This document shows, piece by piece, positions 1 to 10,159 of a stretch of 64,000 nt of DNA (position 1 is its first letter; each line of letters opens with the position of its first letter). The notes under the pieces were generated by a model. That model was not told where the DNA came from and ran no database searches. It was given only the letters and a program-made list of their open reading frames with translations. The position numbers and the translations under genes were made by a program. Source of the DNA: JBQTIU01 sp052387815 (lineage in GTDB: Bacteria > Pseudomonadota > Alphaproteobacteria > CACIAM-22H2); assembly GCA_052387815.1 (NCBI GenBank), contig JBQTIU010000015.1:85732-149731 (forward strand), in the 5' to 3' direction.

Positions 1-1077
1 CTCGTCATCCCGGCGCAGATGGCGACGCCGGCGGCGATCAATTTCATGGCCAAGCACGGCCGCGGGCTGGTCTGCCTCGCGCTCACGCGCGAACGGGTCG
101 AACAGCTCGGCCTGAAGCTGATGGCGCGCGAGAATGCGAGCCGCCACCAGACCGCGTTCACGGTCTCGATCGAGGCGCGCGAGGGCGTGAGCACCGGCAT
201 CTCCGCTTCCGACCGGGCGCGCACCATCGCGGTGGCGATCGATCCCTCGAAGGGGCCGGCCGATATCGCCACACCCGGCCACGTCTTTCCCCTGGTCGCG
301 CGCGACGGGGGCGTGCTGGTGCGCGCCGGCCACACCGAGGCGGCGATCGACATCGCGCGGCTTGCGGGACTGATCCCGGCCGGCGTGGTGTGCGAGATCA
401 TGAACGACGACGGCACCATGGCCCGGCTGCCCGATCTCGTCAAGTTCGCGCAATTCCATGGCCTCAAGATCGCGACCATCGCCGATCTCATCGCCTATCG
501 CCGCCGCCACGACCGGGTCATCGAGCGCCAGCTGGAAAGCGTGCTCGACAGCCGCTACGGGGGGCTCTTTCGAATGATCGTCTATGTCAACAAGGCGGCC
601 TATGCCGAGCACATCGCGCTCGTCAAGGGCGATCTCTCGGCTCCGGGCCCGGTCCTCGTGCGCATGCACGCGCTCGACGTGCTCGACGATGTGCTGGGGG
701 ATCGCTCGGCCGGCCGCGGCGGCGTCCTGCACACGGCCATGCGGATGATCGGCGAGGCGGGCCGCGGCGTCGCGGTCCTGATTCGCGAGCCGCGCGCCAC
801 CAGCCTGTCGGACCGCGTGCGGGCGCGCCTGGGCGACCGCGCCTCGCCGGCGGTGGCCTTGGGCGAATTCCTGTCCGAGCGCGGCCGGACCAAGGCGGCG
901 TCGGTCCCGGTCCGGGTCGAGCTGCGCGACTACGGCGTCGGCGCGCAGATTTTGCTCGACCTCGGGGTCAAGGATATGATCCTGCTGTCGAACACCAGGC
1001 GCACCATCATCGGGCTCGAAGGTTACGGGTTGTCGGTGGTCGAAACGCGGCCGGTCCCTCCCGCCGACGATGATTGA
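1..1077 (+). CDS. ribBA: RibBA: 3,4-dihydroxy-2-butanone-4-phosphate synthase with degenerate GTP cyclohydrolase II-like half (5' partial)
   Basis: Riboflavin pathway enzyme making 3,4-dihydroxy-2-butanone 4-phosphate from ribulose 5-phosphate. The reading frame is open from base 1 (LVIPAQMATPAAINFM is typical mid-domain RibB sequence), so the true start lies upstream and only 358 residues are visible. The RibB half runs to about residue 185. The second half aligns in position with GTP cyclohydrolase II, but where active RibA has the zinc-binding GECLTGD..CDCG signature this protein reads MHALDVLDDVLGD, with no cysteines. GTP cyclohydrolase activity is therefore unlikely here (inference). Degenerate RibA halves are known in alphaproteobacterial RibBA proteins. 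Its stop is followed 44 bases later by ribH, the partner enzyme that uses its product. Confidence 0.93.
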   Translation, partial: LVIPAQMATPAAINFMAKHGRGLVCLALTRERVEQLGLKLMARENASRHQTAFTVSIEAREGVSTGISASDRARTIAVAIDPSKGPADIATPGHVFPLVARDGGVLVRAGHTEAAIDIARLAGLIPAGVVCEIMNDDGTMARLPDLVKFAQFHGLKIATIADLIAYRRRHDRVIERQLESVLDSRYGGLFRMIVYVNKAAYAEHIALVKGDLSAPGPVLVRMHALDVLDDVLGDRSAGRGGVLHTAMRMIGEAGRGVAVLIREPRATSLSDRVRARLGDRASPAVALGEFLSERGRTKAASVPVRVELRDYGVGAQILLDLGVKDMILLSNTRRTIIGLEGYGLSVVETRPVPPADDD

Positions 1078-1121
1078 TCGCCAAGTGCGACAGCGCCGGG
1101 TCGAAACCGCTGAGGGCAATC

Positions 1122-1586
1122 ATGGCCGACGTCCCGCACATCATGATCGTCGAGGCGCGGTTTTACCCCGACATCGCCGACGAGCTGATCCGCGGGGCGT
1201 TGCGGGTCCTGGAAGGCGCCGGCACCAGTTATGAGCGCTTCGCGGTTCCGGGCGCCTTCGAGATTCCGGCGGCGATCCGCTACGCCGTCCGCTCGCTGGA
1301 TTTTTTCTCCGCCCGCCGGCGCTTCGATGGATACGTGGCGCTCGGCTGCGTGATCCGCGGCGAGACCTCGCATTACAAGCATGTTTGCGAGGAGAGCGCC
1401 CGGGCGCTCCAGGACTTGGCGGTGGAACATACGCTCGCCGTCGGCTACGGCATTCTCACGGTCGACAATCGGGAGCAGGCCTGGGAACGCGCCAAGCTCG
1501 ACCGCCGCGATCGCGGCGGCCATGCGGCGCGGGCCTGCCTCGAGATGCTCGAACTCAAGCGCAAATTTCGGCTCTACCCGAGATGA
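1122..1586 (+). CDS. ribH: RibH: 6,7-dimethyl-8-ribityllumazine synthase
   Basis: Lumazine synthase, 154 residues, the usual length. It condenses the RibB product with 5-amino-6-ribitylaminouracil in the cytoplasm. Visible family marks are RFYPDIAD near residue 13, GAFEIP at 44-49, and the catalytic-His stretch GETSHYKHVCEESA with His84. I chose the ATG at 1122 because GAGGG lies 5 bases upstream and the family N-terminus begins near MADVPHIMIV. An in-frame ATG at 1074 overlaps the ribBA stop and would add 16 residues with no family resemblance. The gene ends in a 4-base ATGA overlap with nusB, so translation is probably coupled. Confidence 0.94.
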   Translation: MADVPHIMIVEARFYPDIADELIRGALRVLEGAGTSYERFAVPGAFEIPAAIRYAVRSLDFFSARRRFDGYVALGCVIRGETSHYKHVCEESARALQDLAVEHTLAVGYGILTVDNREQAWERAKLDRRDRGGHAARACLEMLELKRKFRLYPR

Positions 1587-2053
1587 CCCGCGGCGCGCGG
1601 CATCCGGCCTCGGGCAAGCGCAGCCGAGCCCGGCTCGCCGCGGTCCAGGCGCTTTACCAGATCGATCTCACCGGCGCGGCACCGGGGGCGGTCATCGAGG
1701 AATTCCGCCTGCACCGGCTCGCCGGGCAGGCGGCCGCCGACGCCGCCCTGTTCGCCGATCTCGTCGAAGGGGCGTGCGCCACGCAAGCCGACATCGATGC
1801 CCTCCTGCGGTCGGCCCTCGCGGAGGGCTGGACGCTCGAGCGGCTGGAATCCGTGCTGCGGGCGGCGCTGCGCGCCGGCGTCTACGAGCTGATGGCCCAC
1901 GCCGATGTTCCGGCGCGGGTGGCGATCAACGAGTACGTGGATATCGCTCACGCCTTCGCCGTCGGCCGCGACGTGGGGTTCTTGAACGGCGTGCTCGATC
2001 GCCTGGCGCGGCGCCTGCGGCCGGGCGAACTCGAATTGACACCGGCCCGATGA
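1583..2053 (+). CDS. nusB: NusB: transcription antitermination factor
   Basis: All-helical RNA-binding factor that with NusE (S10) loads on boxA of rRNA leaders to prevent premature termination. The protein has 156 residues, a normal length. It begins MTRGARHPASGKRSRARLAA, with the basic N-terminal helix followed by VQALYQIDLTG. The C-terminal PARVAINEYVDIAHAF and FLNGVLDRLARRLRP are the conserved NusB core. It overlaps ribH upstream and thiL downstream by four bases each (ATGA), a ribH-nusB-thiL linkage common in alphaproteobacteria. Confidence 0.95.
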   Translation: MTRGARHPASGKRSRARLAAVQALYQIDLTGAAPGAVIEEFRLHRLAGQAAADAALFADLVEGACATQADIDALLRSALAEGWTLERLESVLRAALRAGVYELMAHADVPARVAINEYVDIAHAFAVGRDVGFLNGVLDRLARRLRPGELELTPAR

Positions 2054-3054
2054 CGCCCCCCGGATCGGATCGCGCGCGCAAGATCGGGGAGTTCGAGGCG
2101 ATCGCTCGCTATTTCGCGCCGCTGGCGAAGGACGTGCCCGGCGCCCACTCGCTCGCCGAGGATGCGGCCTCGCTCTCGCTTGCCGCTGCCCACGAGCTGG
2201 TGGTCACGACCGATGCGCTGGTCGAGGGCGTTCATTTTCTCGCCGACGATCCGCCCGATCTGGTGGCCCGCAAGGCCCTCAGGGTGAACTTGTCCGACTT
2301 GGCGGGGAAAGGCGCCGTGCCGCGCTGGTATCTGCTCGACGCCGTCTTGCCACGGCGGATCGGCGAACCGTGGATCGCCGCCTTCGCAAGCGGTCTGGCC
2401 GCCGACCAGGCCGAGTTCGCCGTCGTGCTGGTGGGCGGCGATATGGCCTCGACACCAGGGCCGCTGACGCTCGCCATCACGGCGCTCGGCGAGGTACCGG
2501 CGGGCCGGATGCTGCGGCGCTCGGGCGCGCGCGCGGGCGATGTCATTTTCCATTCCGGCACGATCGGCGACGGGGCGTTGGGCTTGCGCGTCCGGCGCGG
2601 CGAACTCGCCTTCCTCGACGCCTCCGCCCGCGATTTCCTGGCCCGGCGTTATCGCCTGCCCGAGCCGCGCGTGGCACTCGGGCCGAGGCTGGTCGGCGTC
2701 GCCTCGGCGGCGCTCGACGTCTCCGACGGGCTGGTCGCCGATCTCGGGCATATTTGCACGACCTCGGGGCTGGGAGCGGTCATCGAGGAAGCGCGCGTCA
2801 ACCTGTCGCCGGCAGCGAAGGCGGCCCTCGCTTACGATCCCGAGGCGATGGCGAGCGTGCTCGGCGGCGGCGACGATTACGAGATTCTGTTCACCGCGCC
2901 GGCGCCGAGCAAACCGAAGCTGGCGGCCCTCGCCGCCGCGCTCGGCGTGCCGATGACCGCCATCGGGGAGATGCGGCCGGGGCAAGGCGTCACGGTGCTC
3001 GGCCCCGACGGCCGGCGCCGGGCGGTCGAGCGCGGCGGCTGGACGCATTTCTGA
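2050..3054 (+). CDS. thiL: ThiL: thiamine-monophosphate kinase
   Basis: Phosphorylates thiamine monophosphate to the cofactor thiamine diphosphate, in the cytoplasm. It has 334 residues. The order of motifs is typical: GEFEAIARYFAPLA at the N-terminus, VVTTDALVEGVHF (metal/nucleotide loop), NLSDLAGKGA, VLVGGDMASTPG, LDVSDGLVADLGH and GGGDDYEILFT near the C-terminus, all from the PurM-like ATP-binding fold. The start ATG overlaps the nusB stop, making this the last tightly coupled gene of the operon. The next gene is 82 bases downstream. Confidence 0.95.
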   Translation: MTPPGSDRARKIGEFEAIARYFAPLAKDVPGAHSLAEDAASLSLAAAHELVVTTDALVEGVHFLADDPPDLVARKALRVNLSDLAGKGAVPRWYLLDAVLPRRIGEPWIAAFASGLAADQAEFAVVLVGGDMASTPGPLTLAITALGEVPAGRMLRRSGARAGDVIFHSGTIGDGALGLRVRRGELAFLDASARDFLARRYRLPEPRVALGPRLVGVASAALDVSDGLVADLGHICTTSGLGAVIEEARVNLSPAAKAALAYDPEAMASVLGGGDDYEILFTAPAPSKPKLAALAAALGVPMTAIGEMRPGQGVTVLGPDGRRRAVERGGWTHF

Positions 3055-3136
3055 TCGCGCGAGGGGGCCTTCATTCTCCCTTTACCGTCCGGGCGCTAGG
3101 CTTCGATGCTCGGGTGCGGCGAGAAGAGAGAGCGTC

Positions 3137-3622
3137 ATGCGGAGGCGACGCTGGGGAGGCTGGCGGGGTGCGGTTGGCGGCGCGGTCATCGCCGTGGCGC
3201 TGCTCGCGCTCCACGGCCCTGCTTGTGCCAAGGGGTCCAACTCGCCTGCGTATCAAGCGCTCTTCATCCGCATGAATCCGATGGTCGTGCCGTTTCTGCG
3301 CCCCAACGGCGAGGTCAGCCGCCAGATGAGTTTCGTGTTCGTGCTCGAGCTCGCGGACGAGAGCGTCCGCGACGCGGCCTACCAAGGGATGCCCCGGATC
3401 ACCGACGCATTCATGCGCGACCTCCACGTCCTCGCCGCCTCGCCGCGGGCTGCCGAGCGCGGCATCGACTTCGTCAGGCTCAAGCGGCGGCTCCTCGCAT
3501 CGGCCCTCGGCATCCTCGGCCCCGACGTGGTCCGCGACGTGCTGATCGAGCACGCCATGGAGCGGTTTCTTGACTCCGCGCGACCATTGGACGCACGCCT
3601 CCCGGCACGATCTCGCCCGTAG
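3137..3622 (+). CDS. FliL-like secreted/membrane-anchored protein, function uncertain
   Basis: A protein of 161 residues. It opens with a basic stretch (MRRRRWGGWR), a hydrophobic segment at about 13-28 and a possible signal-peptidase site after GPACA, so export or an N-terminal anchor is likely. The body (ALFIRMNPMVVPFLRPNGE, then a Ser/Val-rich beta region and LKRRLLASALGILGPDVVRD) resembles the periplasmic part of the flagellar basal-body protein FliL. No flagellar genes are nearby, so a motor role is unproven. It follows thiL in the same direction after 82 bases. This could equally be a lineage-specific protein of unknown role. Confidence 0.5.
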   Translation: MRRRRWGGWRGAVGGAVIAVALLALHGPACAKGSNSPAYQALFIRMNPMVVPFLRPNGEVSRQMSFVFVLELADESVRDAAYQGMPRITDAFMRDLHVLAASPRAAERGIDFVRLKRRLLASALGILGPDVVRDVLIEHAMERFLDSARPLDARLPARSRP

Positions 3623-3671
3623 CGGCGGAAGCGTGACCGTAGGGTGGATATTCCTGTAGGGTGGCGATTCC

Positions 3672-4853
3672 ATGTTCGCCGACCCCGCCCGCCGCAACGT
3701 CCTCGTCCTCGCCTGCTGCCAGGCCCTGGTCATGATCGGCACCACGACCATGATCGCCGAGGCGGCGCTGATCGGTCACATGCTGGCCGAGAACAAGGCG
3801 CTGGCCACGCTGCCGATCTCGTTGCAGCAGTTGGGGGTGATGCTGGCGACGTTTCCGGCTTCCTTCCTGATGCGGCGGGTCGGCCGGCGCGCCGGCTTGT
3901 CGGTGGGTGCCTGCTTCGGGATCGTCGGCATGTCGATCGCGACCGCCGCCATTCTCTCCGGCTCGTTCGCCTGGTTTTGCGTCGGCGCCGCTCTCAACGG
4001 GGTCTATAACAGCTTCGCCCTGTATTACCGCTTCGCGGCGGTCGACGGGGCAGGGGCATGGCGGAGCAAAGCCGTCTCCTACGTGCTCGCCGGTGGCGTC
4101 GTCGCGGCGTTGGCTGGCCCTGAGTTGGCGAAGTACACCAAGGACCTGATGGCGCCGGTCGTGTACGCCGGGTCGTTCGCGGCGCTGATCGGCGTGGCGA
4201 TCCTGGCGCTCGCCGCCCTGCAGTTCATCGACATTCCCCCGCCCAGCGCCGCGGCGCTCGGCGAGAAAGGACGGCCGCTCGCCGAGATCGTGCGCCAGCC
4301 GCTGTTCGTGGTCGCGGCGGCGGGCGGCATGGTCGGGTATGGCGGCATGTCCTTCATCATGACGGCGACGCCACTTGCGATGATGGTCCACGACCATTCC
4401 TTCGCCTCGGCGGCGTTCGTCATCCAGTGGCACGCGGTGGCGATGTTCGCGCCCTCCTTCGTGACCGGCCAGATCATCGATCGTTTCGGGCTCTACAACG
4501 TCATGCTGGCCGGGGGCGGGCTGGTGGCCGCCTCGGCGGCGATCAACCTCACGGGCGTGACGCTCGCCCAGTTCTGGATCGGGCTGGTGCTGCTCGGGCT
4601 CGGCTGGAACTTCCTGTACGTGGGCGCGACCACGCTTCTGACCCAGGCCTACCGGCTGGCCGAGCGGGCCGTCACCCAGGCGGCCAACGAATTCCTGGTG
4701 TTCGGCGCGGTGACGCTGGCCTCCTTGTCGTCGGGGGCGGTGCACCATGCCTATGGCTGGGACGTCCTCAATTACGCGCTGCTGCCGTTCCTCGCCGTCA
4801 CCATGGCCGCCACGTTCTGGCTGTCCCGCCAGTCGCGGCCGCTCGCCGCCTGA
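3672..4853 (+). CDS. Major facilitator superfamily permease
   Basis: Inner-membrane secondary transporter of 393 residues with about 12 hydrophobic helices in two sixes. The loop between helices 2 and 3 is FLMRRVGRRAGLS, the short basic motif A region of MFS proteins. The matching loop in the second half is GQIIDRFGLYNVML. A central cytoplasmic loop (DIPPPSAAALGEKGRPLAEI) separates the halves. No substrate can be inferred from sequence or from its neighbours (a FliL-like gene upstream, hppA downstream). A terminator-like hairpin lies just after the stop, so it is probably transcribed apart from hppA. Confidence 0.85.
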   Translation: MFADPARRNVLVLACCQALVMIGTTTMIAEAALIGHMLAENKALATLPISLQQLGVMLATFPASFLMRRVGRRAGLSVGACFGIVGMSIATAAILSGSFAWFCVGAALNGVYNSFALYYRFAAVDGAGAWRSKAVSYVLAGGVVAALAGPELAKYTKDLMAPVVYAGSFAALIGVAILALAALQFIDIPPPSAAALGEKGRPLAEIVRQPLFVVAAAGGMVGYGGMSFIMTATPLAMMVHDHSFASAAFVIQWHAVAMFAPSFVTGQIIDRFGLYNVMLAGGGLVAASAAINLTGVTLAQFWIGLVLLGLGWNFLYVGATTLLTQAYRLAERAVTQAANEFLVFGAVTLASLSSGAVHHAYGWDVLNYALLPFLAVTMAATFWLSRQSRPLAA

Positions 4854-4860
4854 ACTTCGT

Positions 4861-4882
4861 GGCGGCCCGACTCCGGGCCGCC
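4861..4882 (+). terminator. Hairpin after the MFS gene
   Basis: Perfect 9-bp stem (GGCGGCCCG/CGGGCCGCC) with a 4-base loop, starting 7 bases after the MFS stop codon. It is not followed by a strong T run, so termination efficiency is uncertain. Confidence 0.45.
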
Positions 4883-4978
4883 CGGCTTGCGTTCGGGTAG
4901 GCCGTCTGGCATGTTCCCGCGCTCGCCCGCCGACCGGCAACGAATCAAGCACGGCGCGACGGCAGCCAGGGGCCGAAG

Positions 4979-7072
<2,094 letters not shown>

Positions 7073-7106
7073 CGGCATCGTCCAGCGCCAGGGCCGCCGG
7101 GGCGGC

Positions 7107-7577
7107 TCACCGTGTGGGACCGCCCTTGGCGCCCGGGTTGAACTTACCGAAGTTGCCGATCAGCTGCTCGAGGAAGCTCAGTTCCCGCCCCGGCGACGGG
7201 GTCTTGCGGGTCACGGGGTCGATCACCTTGCCGTCGGCGAGCGCGTATTGGCGGATCTCGCGCAACACGCCGCCGGGGTCGAATTCGACGACCACGACCT
7301 TCTGCTCGACGACCTTCGGTTCGAAAAATGCCAGTGTGCTGGTCCGCCGGCTGATGTAGAACCAGGTGTCGTCCGAGAACGCGCCGACACTCGACGGCGT
7401 GCCGAGGATTTCGGCAACGTCGGCGCGGGTCTGCTGGCCGGGTTGGAGGCGATCGACCGCGGCCTGGTTGGGGACGTAACCGCGTGAGTCGATGGTCGAT
7501 GCGCAGCCGGACAGCGCGGCCGCAATCAGCAGTCCCGACCCGCAGGTCCATCGGCGCAACGAGCGATGAGGCATCAT
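7107..7577 (-). CDS. bamE: BamE/SmpA-family outer-membrane assembly lipoprotein
   Basis: Small lipoprotein of the BAM complex that folds beta-barrel proteins into the outer membrane. It has 156 residues. The N-terminal segment LLIAAALSGCAS is a lipobox signal peptide, placing the lipidated Cys near residue 25. The BamE fold follows: RGYVPNQAAVDRLQPGQQ, RADVAEILGTPS, DDTWFYISRRT and VVVVEFDPGGVLREIRQYAL. Two consecutive ATG codons (7577 and 7574) are possible starts. It diverges from the CBP3-type chaperone gene, the usual alphaproteobacterial pairing. Confidence 0.9.
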   Translation of the reverse strand: MMPHRSLRRWTCGSGLLIAAALSGCASTIDSRGYVPNQAAVDRLQPGQQTRADVAEILGTPSSVGAFSDDTWFYISRRTSTLAFFEPKVVEQKVVVVEFDPGGVLREIRQYALADGKVIDPVTRKTPSPGRELSFLEQLIGNFGKFNPGAKGGPTR

Positions 7578-7761
7578 TCTGTCCGGCGCGAGAGAGGGCG
7601 GATGAAACTCCGGATCGGCGGATAATGAATCGGATTGACCGACCCGGCCGCTGCGGTCCATGGTCGTTGGCGCATGAATAAATCGCACCGCGCCGAGTGC
7701 CCTGTCAACCCACGGGTGCGCTGGTTGGGGCTCGGTGCGAACGTCGAAGGCTTGCCCCAAG

Positions 7762-8304
7762 ATGCTCTTGCGCCTGTTCAAACCCGATTCCACGTCGCGG
7801 CAAGCCCATGGCCTGTACTTGGCCGTCGTCGCCCAGGCTCGCCAGCGCGCATTTTTCGCCGCCTTGGAGGTTCCCGATTCGCTCGACGGGCGGTTCGAGA
7901 CCATCGCCCTGCACGCCTTCCTGGTCCTGCACCGCCTCAAGGCCGAGGGCGCCGCGCGGGCCGCGCTCGGGCAAGCGCTGTTCGACACGATGTTCGCCGA
8001 CATGGACCGCAACTTGAGGGAAATGGGGGCCGGCGACCTCGGCGTCGGTCGGCGGGTCAAGGACATGGCGGCGGCCTTCTACGGCCGCGTCGGCGCCTAC
8101 GACGAGGGGCTCGCGGAAGGGGACGAGACGCTGGCCGCGGCGCTGCGGCGCAACCTCTTCGGCACGATCCCAGGGCCGTCGGCGACCGCGCTCAGGGCGC
8201 TGTGCGTTTATATCCGAGCCTCGGTGGCGGAGCTCGCGCGCCAGGATGTCCGGGATGTGGGAGGGGCGAGACTCGCCTGGGGCGACCTGCCGCCGGTTCC
8301 ATAA
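7762..8304 (+). CDS. Ubiquinol-cytochrome c chaperone (CBP3-like)
   Basis: Predicted assembly factor for the cytochrome bc1 complex, related to mitochondrial CBP3. It has 180 residues from the ATG at 7762 (MLLRLFKPD). Family features are HGLYLAVVAQARQRAFFAAL, then the helical FETIALHAFLVLHRLKAEG and LFDTMFADMDRNLREMGAGD, and VGRRVKDMAAAFYGRVGAYD. An upstream in-frame ATG at 7735 would add 9 residues that do not resemble the family. Its normal downstream partner, yceD (DUF177), is not intact here. Confidence 0.87.
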   Translation: MLLRLFKPDSTSRQAHGLYLAVVAQARQRAFFAALEVPDSLDGRFETIALHAFLVLHRLKAEGAARAALGQALFDTMFADMDRNLREMGAGDLGVGRRVKDMAAAFYGRVGAYDEGLAEGDETLAAALRRNLFGTIPGPSATALRALCVYIRASVAELARQDVRDVGGARLAWGDLPPVP

Positions 8305-8884
8305 AGGACATGATAATTACGCAAAATCAATCTGTTACGGACGCATTCTCAAGCATCGTGGAAATCGGCGATGGGGCCGATTTCGCGGCTCGGCACGAGA
8401 TTTCCGCCCCGCCGCCGAACGTGCGGTGGCGGGGGCATTGCTTCGATCGAATGGCCCTCGATTGGCTGACCGGCCAAGTCGATCTGCGGCGCGAGCGCGC
8501 TGGCGCTCGACCCCTTGGATCTCACGGACACGGCGTGTGGGTAAGATGATCGCCGTGGCAGCGGACGGGAGCCCGATCCCCCCTGGGCCTAAGAAGGCCG
8601 TGGGTAAGCATGGTGCCCCGTCCGCCGTTCCACCGAACCCGAACAGTCGCTTGGGCCGCCTGCGGGCGAGCCTCGAGGATGTATGGTGCCCCACGGACGC
8701 AGGCGCGCCTCACCCCTTCACCGGCCTCGGCGCGCTCAAGAAGGGGCGGTTAGCCAAGCCGGGCTTGAGCGGAGGCCGGAATTTGTTTAACTAGAGCATC
8801 TGGCCCGACTGGTTCGGTCGATTTGCCAGCGCTACTCGCCATCCAGGGCGGCAGGGCCAGGGGCGGCAGGGAAAGTGAAAAATC
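8305..8884 (+). pseudogene. Decayed yceD (DUF177) remnant filling a 580-base gap
   Basis: No intact gene spans this stretch between the CBP3-like gene and rpmF, where alphaproteobacteria normally carry yceD. Two pieces look like leftovers of the family: ALALDPLDL, encoded near 8500-8525 and resembling the C-terminal ALALDPYPR-type motif, and HPFTGLGALKKGR at about 8713-8751, resembling the NPFAALxxLKK C-terminal tail. They lie in the same broad order as in YceD, but without a continuous family-like reading frame or the central Cys-containing region. The G+C is locally more mixed than around it. This is an inference from short matches. Confidence 0.4.
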
Positions 8885-9067
8885 ATGGCAGTTCCGAAGA
8901 AGAAGATCTCCAAGTCGCGGCGCGGCATGCGCCGCTCGCACCAGGCCCTCAAGGGCTCGACCTATGTCGAATGCCCGAATTGCGGCGAGCTCAAGCGGCC
9001 CCACCATGTCTGCGGGGCGTGCGGCTTTTACGACGGCCGGGACGTCGTCGCCAGCAAGACCGCCTGA
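8885..9067 (+). CDS. rpmF: RpmF: 50S ribosomal protein L32
   Basis: Ribosomal protein of 60 residues, normal length. MAVPKKKISKSRRGMRRSHQ is the classic N-terminus. Two CxxC pairs (ECPNCGE and VCGACG) form the zinc-binding form of L32. It lies 33 bases before plsX, the conserved rpmF-plsX-fabH order. Confidence 0.97.
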   Translation: MAVPKKKISKSRRGMRRSHQALKGSTYVECPNCGELKRPHHVCGACGFYDGRDVVASKTA

Positions 9068-9100
9068 GGCGGTCCGCGGCCGCATCAGGAAGCCCCGAGC

Positions 9101-10159
9101 TTGGGCGCCCGCTTGACGATCGCGCTCGACGCCATGGGCGGCGACCACGCGCCGCGCATGGTGGTCAGGGGCATGCGAATCGCCTGCAAGCGGTTCCCCG
9201 AGGTCGACTACATCGTGTTCGGCGACGCGCGGCAACTCGAGCCGCTTCTCGACAACATCCCGCAGCTGAAGGCGATCTCGGTCGTCCGACATACCGCCGA
9301 GGTCGTCGGCAATGAGATCAAGGCGTCGGTGGCGCTGCGCGCCGGCCGGCGATCGAGCATGCGGCTGGCCATCGACGCGGTGGCCGAAGGCGCGGCGGCG
9401 GGCGTCGTTTCGGCGGGCAACACCGGCGCGTTGATGGCGATGGCGAAGGTCGTGCTCAAGATGCTGCCGGGCATCGACCGGCCGGCGATCGCGACGTTCT
9501 TCCCGACCCGGCGCAGCGAAAGCGTGATGCTCGACCTCGGCGCCAACGTCGTGTGCGACGCCGACAACCTGGTGCAGTTCGCGGTGATGGGCGAAGTCTT
9601 CGCTCGCACCGTGCTCGGCCTCGTGCAACCGTCGATCGGCCTGCTCAATGTCGGGTCGGAGGACATGAAGGGCCACGAGGAGGTGCGCGCCGCCGCGGCG
9701 ATGCTGCGGGCGAGCGGGATGCCAATCCGCTTCCATGGTTTCATCGAGGGCGACGACATCGCGGCTGGCACGGTCGATGTCGTGGTGAGCGACGGGTTCA
9801 CCGGCAATATCGCGATCAAGACGATCGAGGGTACGGTCCGGCTTTATGCCGACTTCGTGCGCAACGCCTTCCGCTCGTCGTGGTCGGCACGCCTCGGTTA
9901 CCTGTTGGCGCGCCGTGCGCTCTACAGAGTGCGGACCCGCACCGATCCCAGACGCTACAACGGGGCGACTTTCCTCGGTCTCAACGGCATCGTCGTCAAG
10001 AGTCACGGCGGCACCGACGAGCTTGGTTTCGCCAACGCGATCGGTGTCGCCGTCGACATGGCGGCCAACCGCTTCAACGACAAGATCCGCGAGGGGCTGG
10101 CGCGGCTGGCGGCGACGCTCGCCCCGGGTCCCGCCGATCCCCGGGCGGCAACCGGCTGA
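9101..10159 (+). CDS. plsX: PlsX: phosphate acyltransferase
   Basis: Converts acyl-ACP to acyl-phosphate for phospholipid synthesis, at the membrane. It has 352 residues. LTIALDAMGGDHAPRMVV is the family N-terminus, and VSAGNTGALMAMAK, NVGSEDMKGHEEV and VVVSDGFTGNIAIKTIEG are conserved motifs. No ATG is suitably placed: TTG at 9101 (AGGA about 10 bases upstream) is the best start, with a second TTG at 9113 as the alternative. Its TGA overlaps the ATG of fabH by one base, so the two are coupled. Confidence 0.95.
   Translation: MGARLTIALDAMGGDHAPRMVVRGMRIACKRFPEVDYIVFGDARQLEPLLDNIPQLKAISVVRHTAEVVGNEIKASVALRAGRRSSMRLAIDAVAEGAAAGVVSAGNTGALMAMAKVVLKMLPGIDRPAIATFFPTRRSESVMLDLGANVVCDADNLVQFAVMGEVFARTVLGLVQPSIGLLNVGSEDMKGHEEVRAAAAMLRASGMPIRFHGFIEGDDIAAGTVDVVVSDGFTGNIAIKTIEGTVRLYADFVRNAFRSSWSARLGYLLARRALYRVRTRTDPRRYNGATFLGLNGIVVKSHGGTDELGFANAIGVAVDMAANRFNDKIREGLARLAATLAPGPADPRAATG

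Noticed and set aside
1078..1121. Possible riboswitch in front of ribH
   Set aside because: The gap is only 44 bases and lacks FMN-element conserved parts.
3640..3671. Direct repeat GTAGGGTGG twice before the MFS gene
   Set aside because: Only two 9-base copies; likely chance or a duplicated ribosome binding region, too weak to claim.
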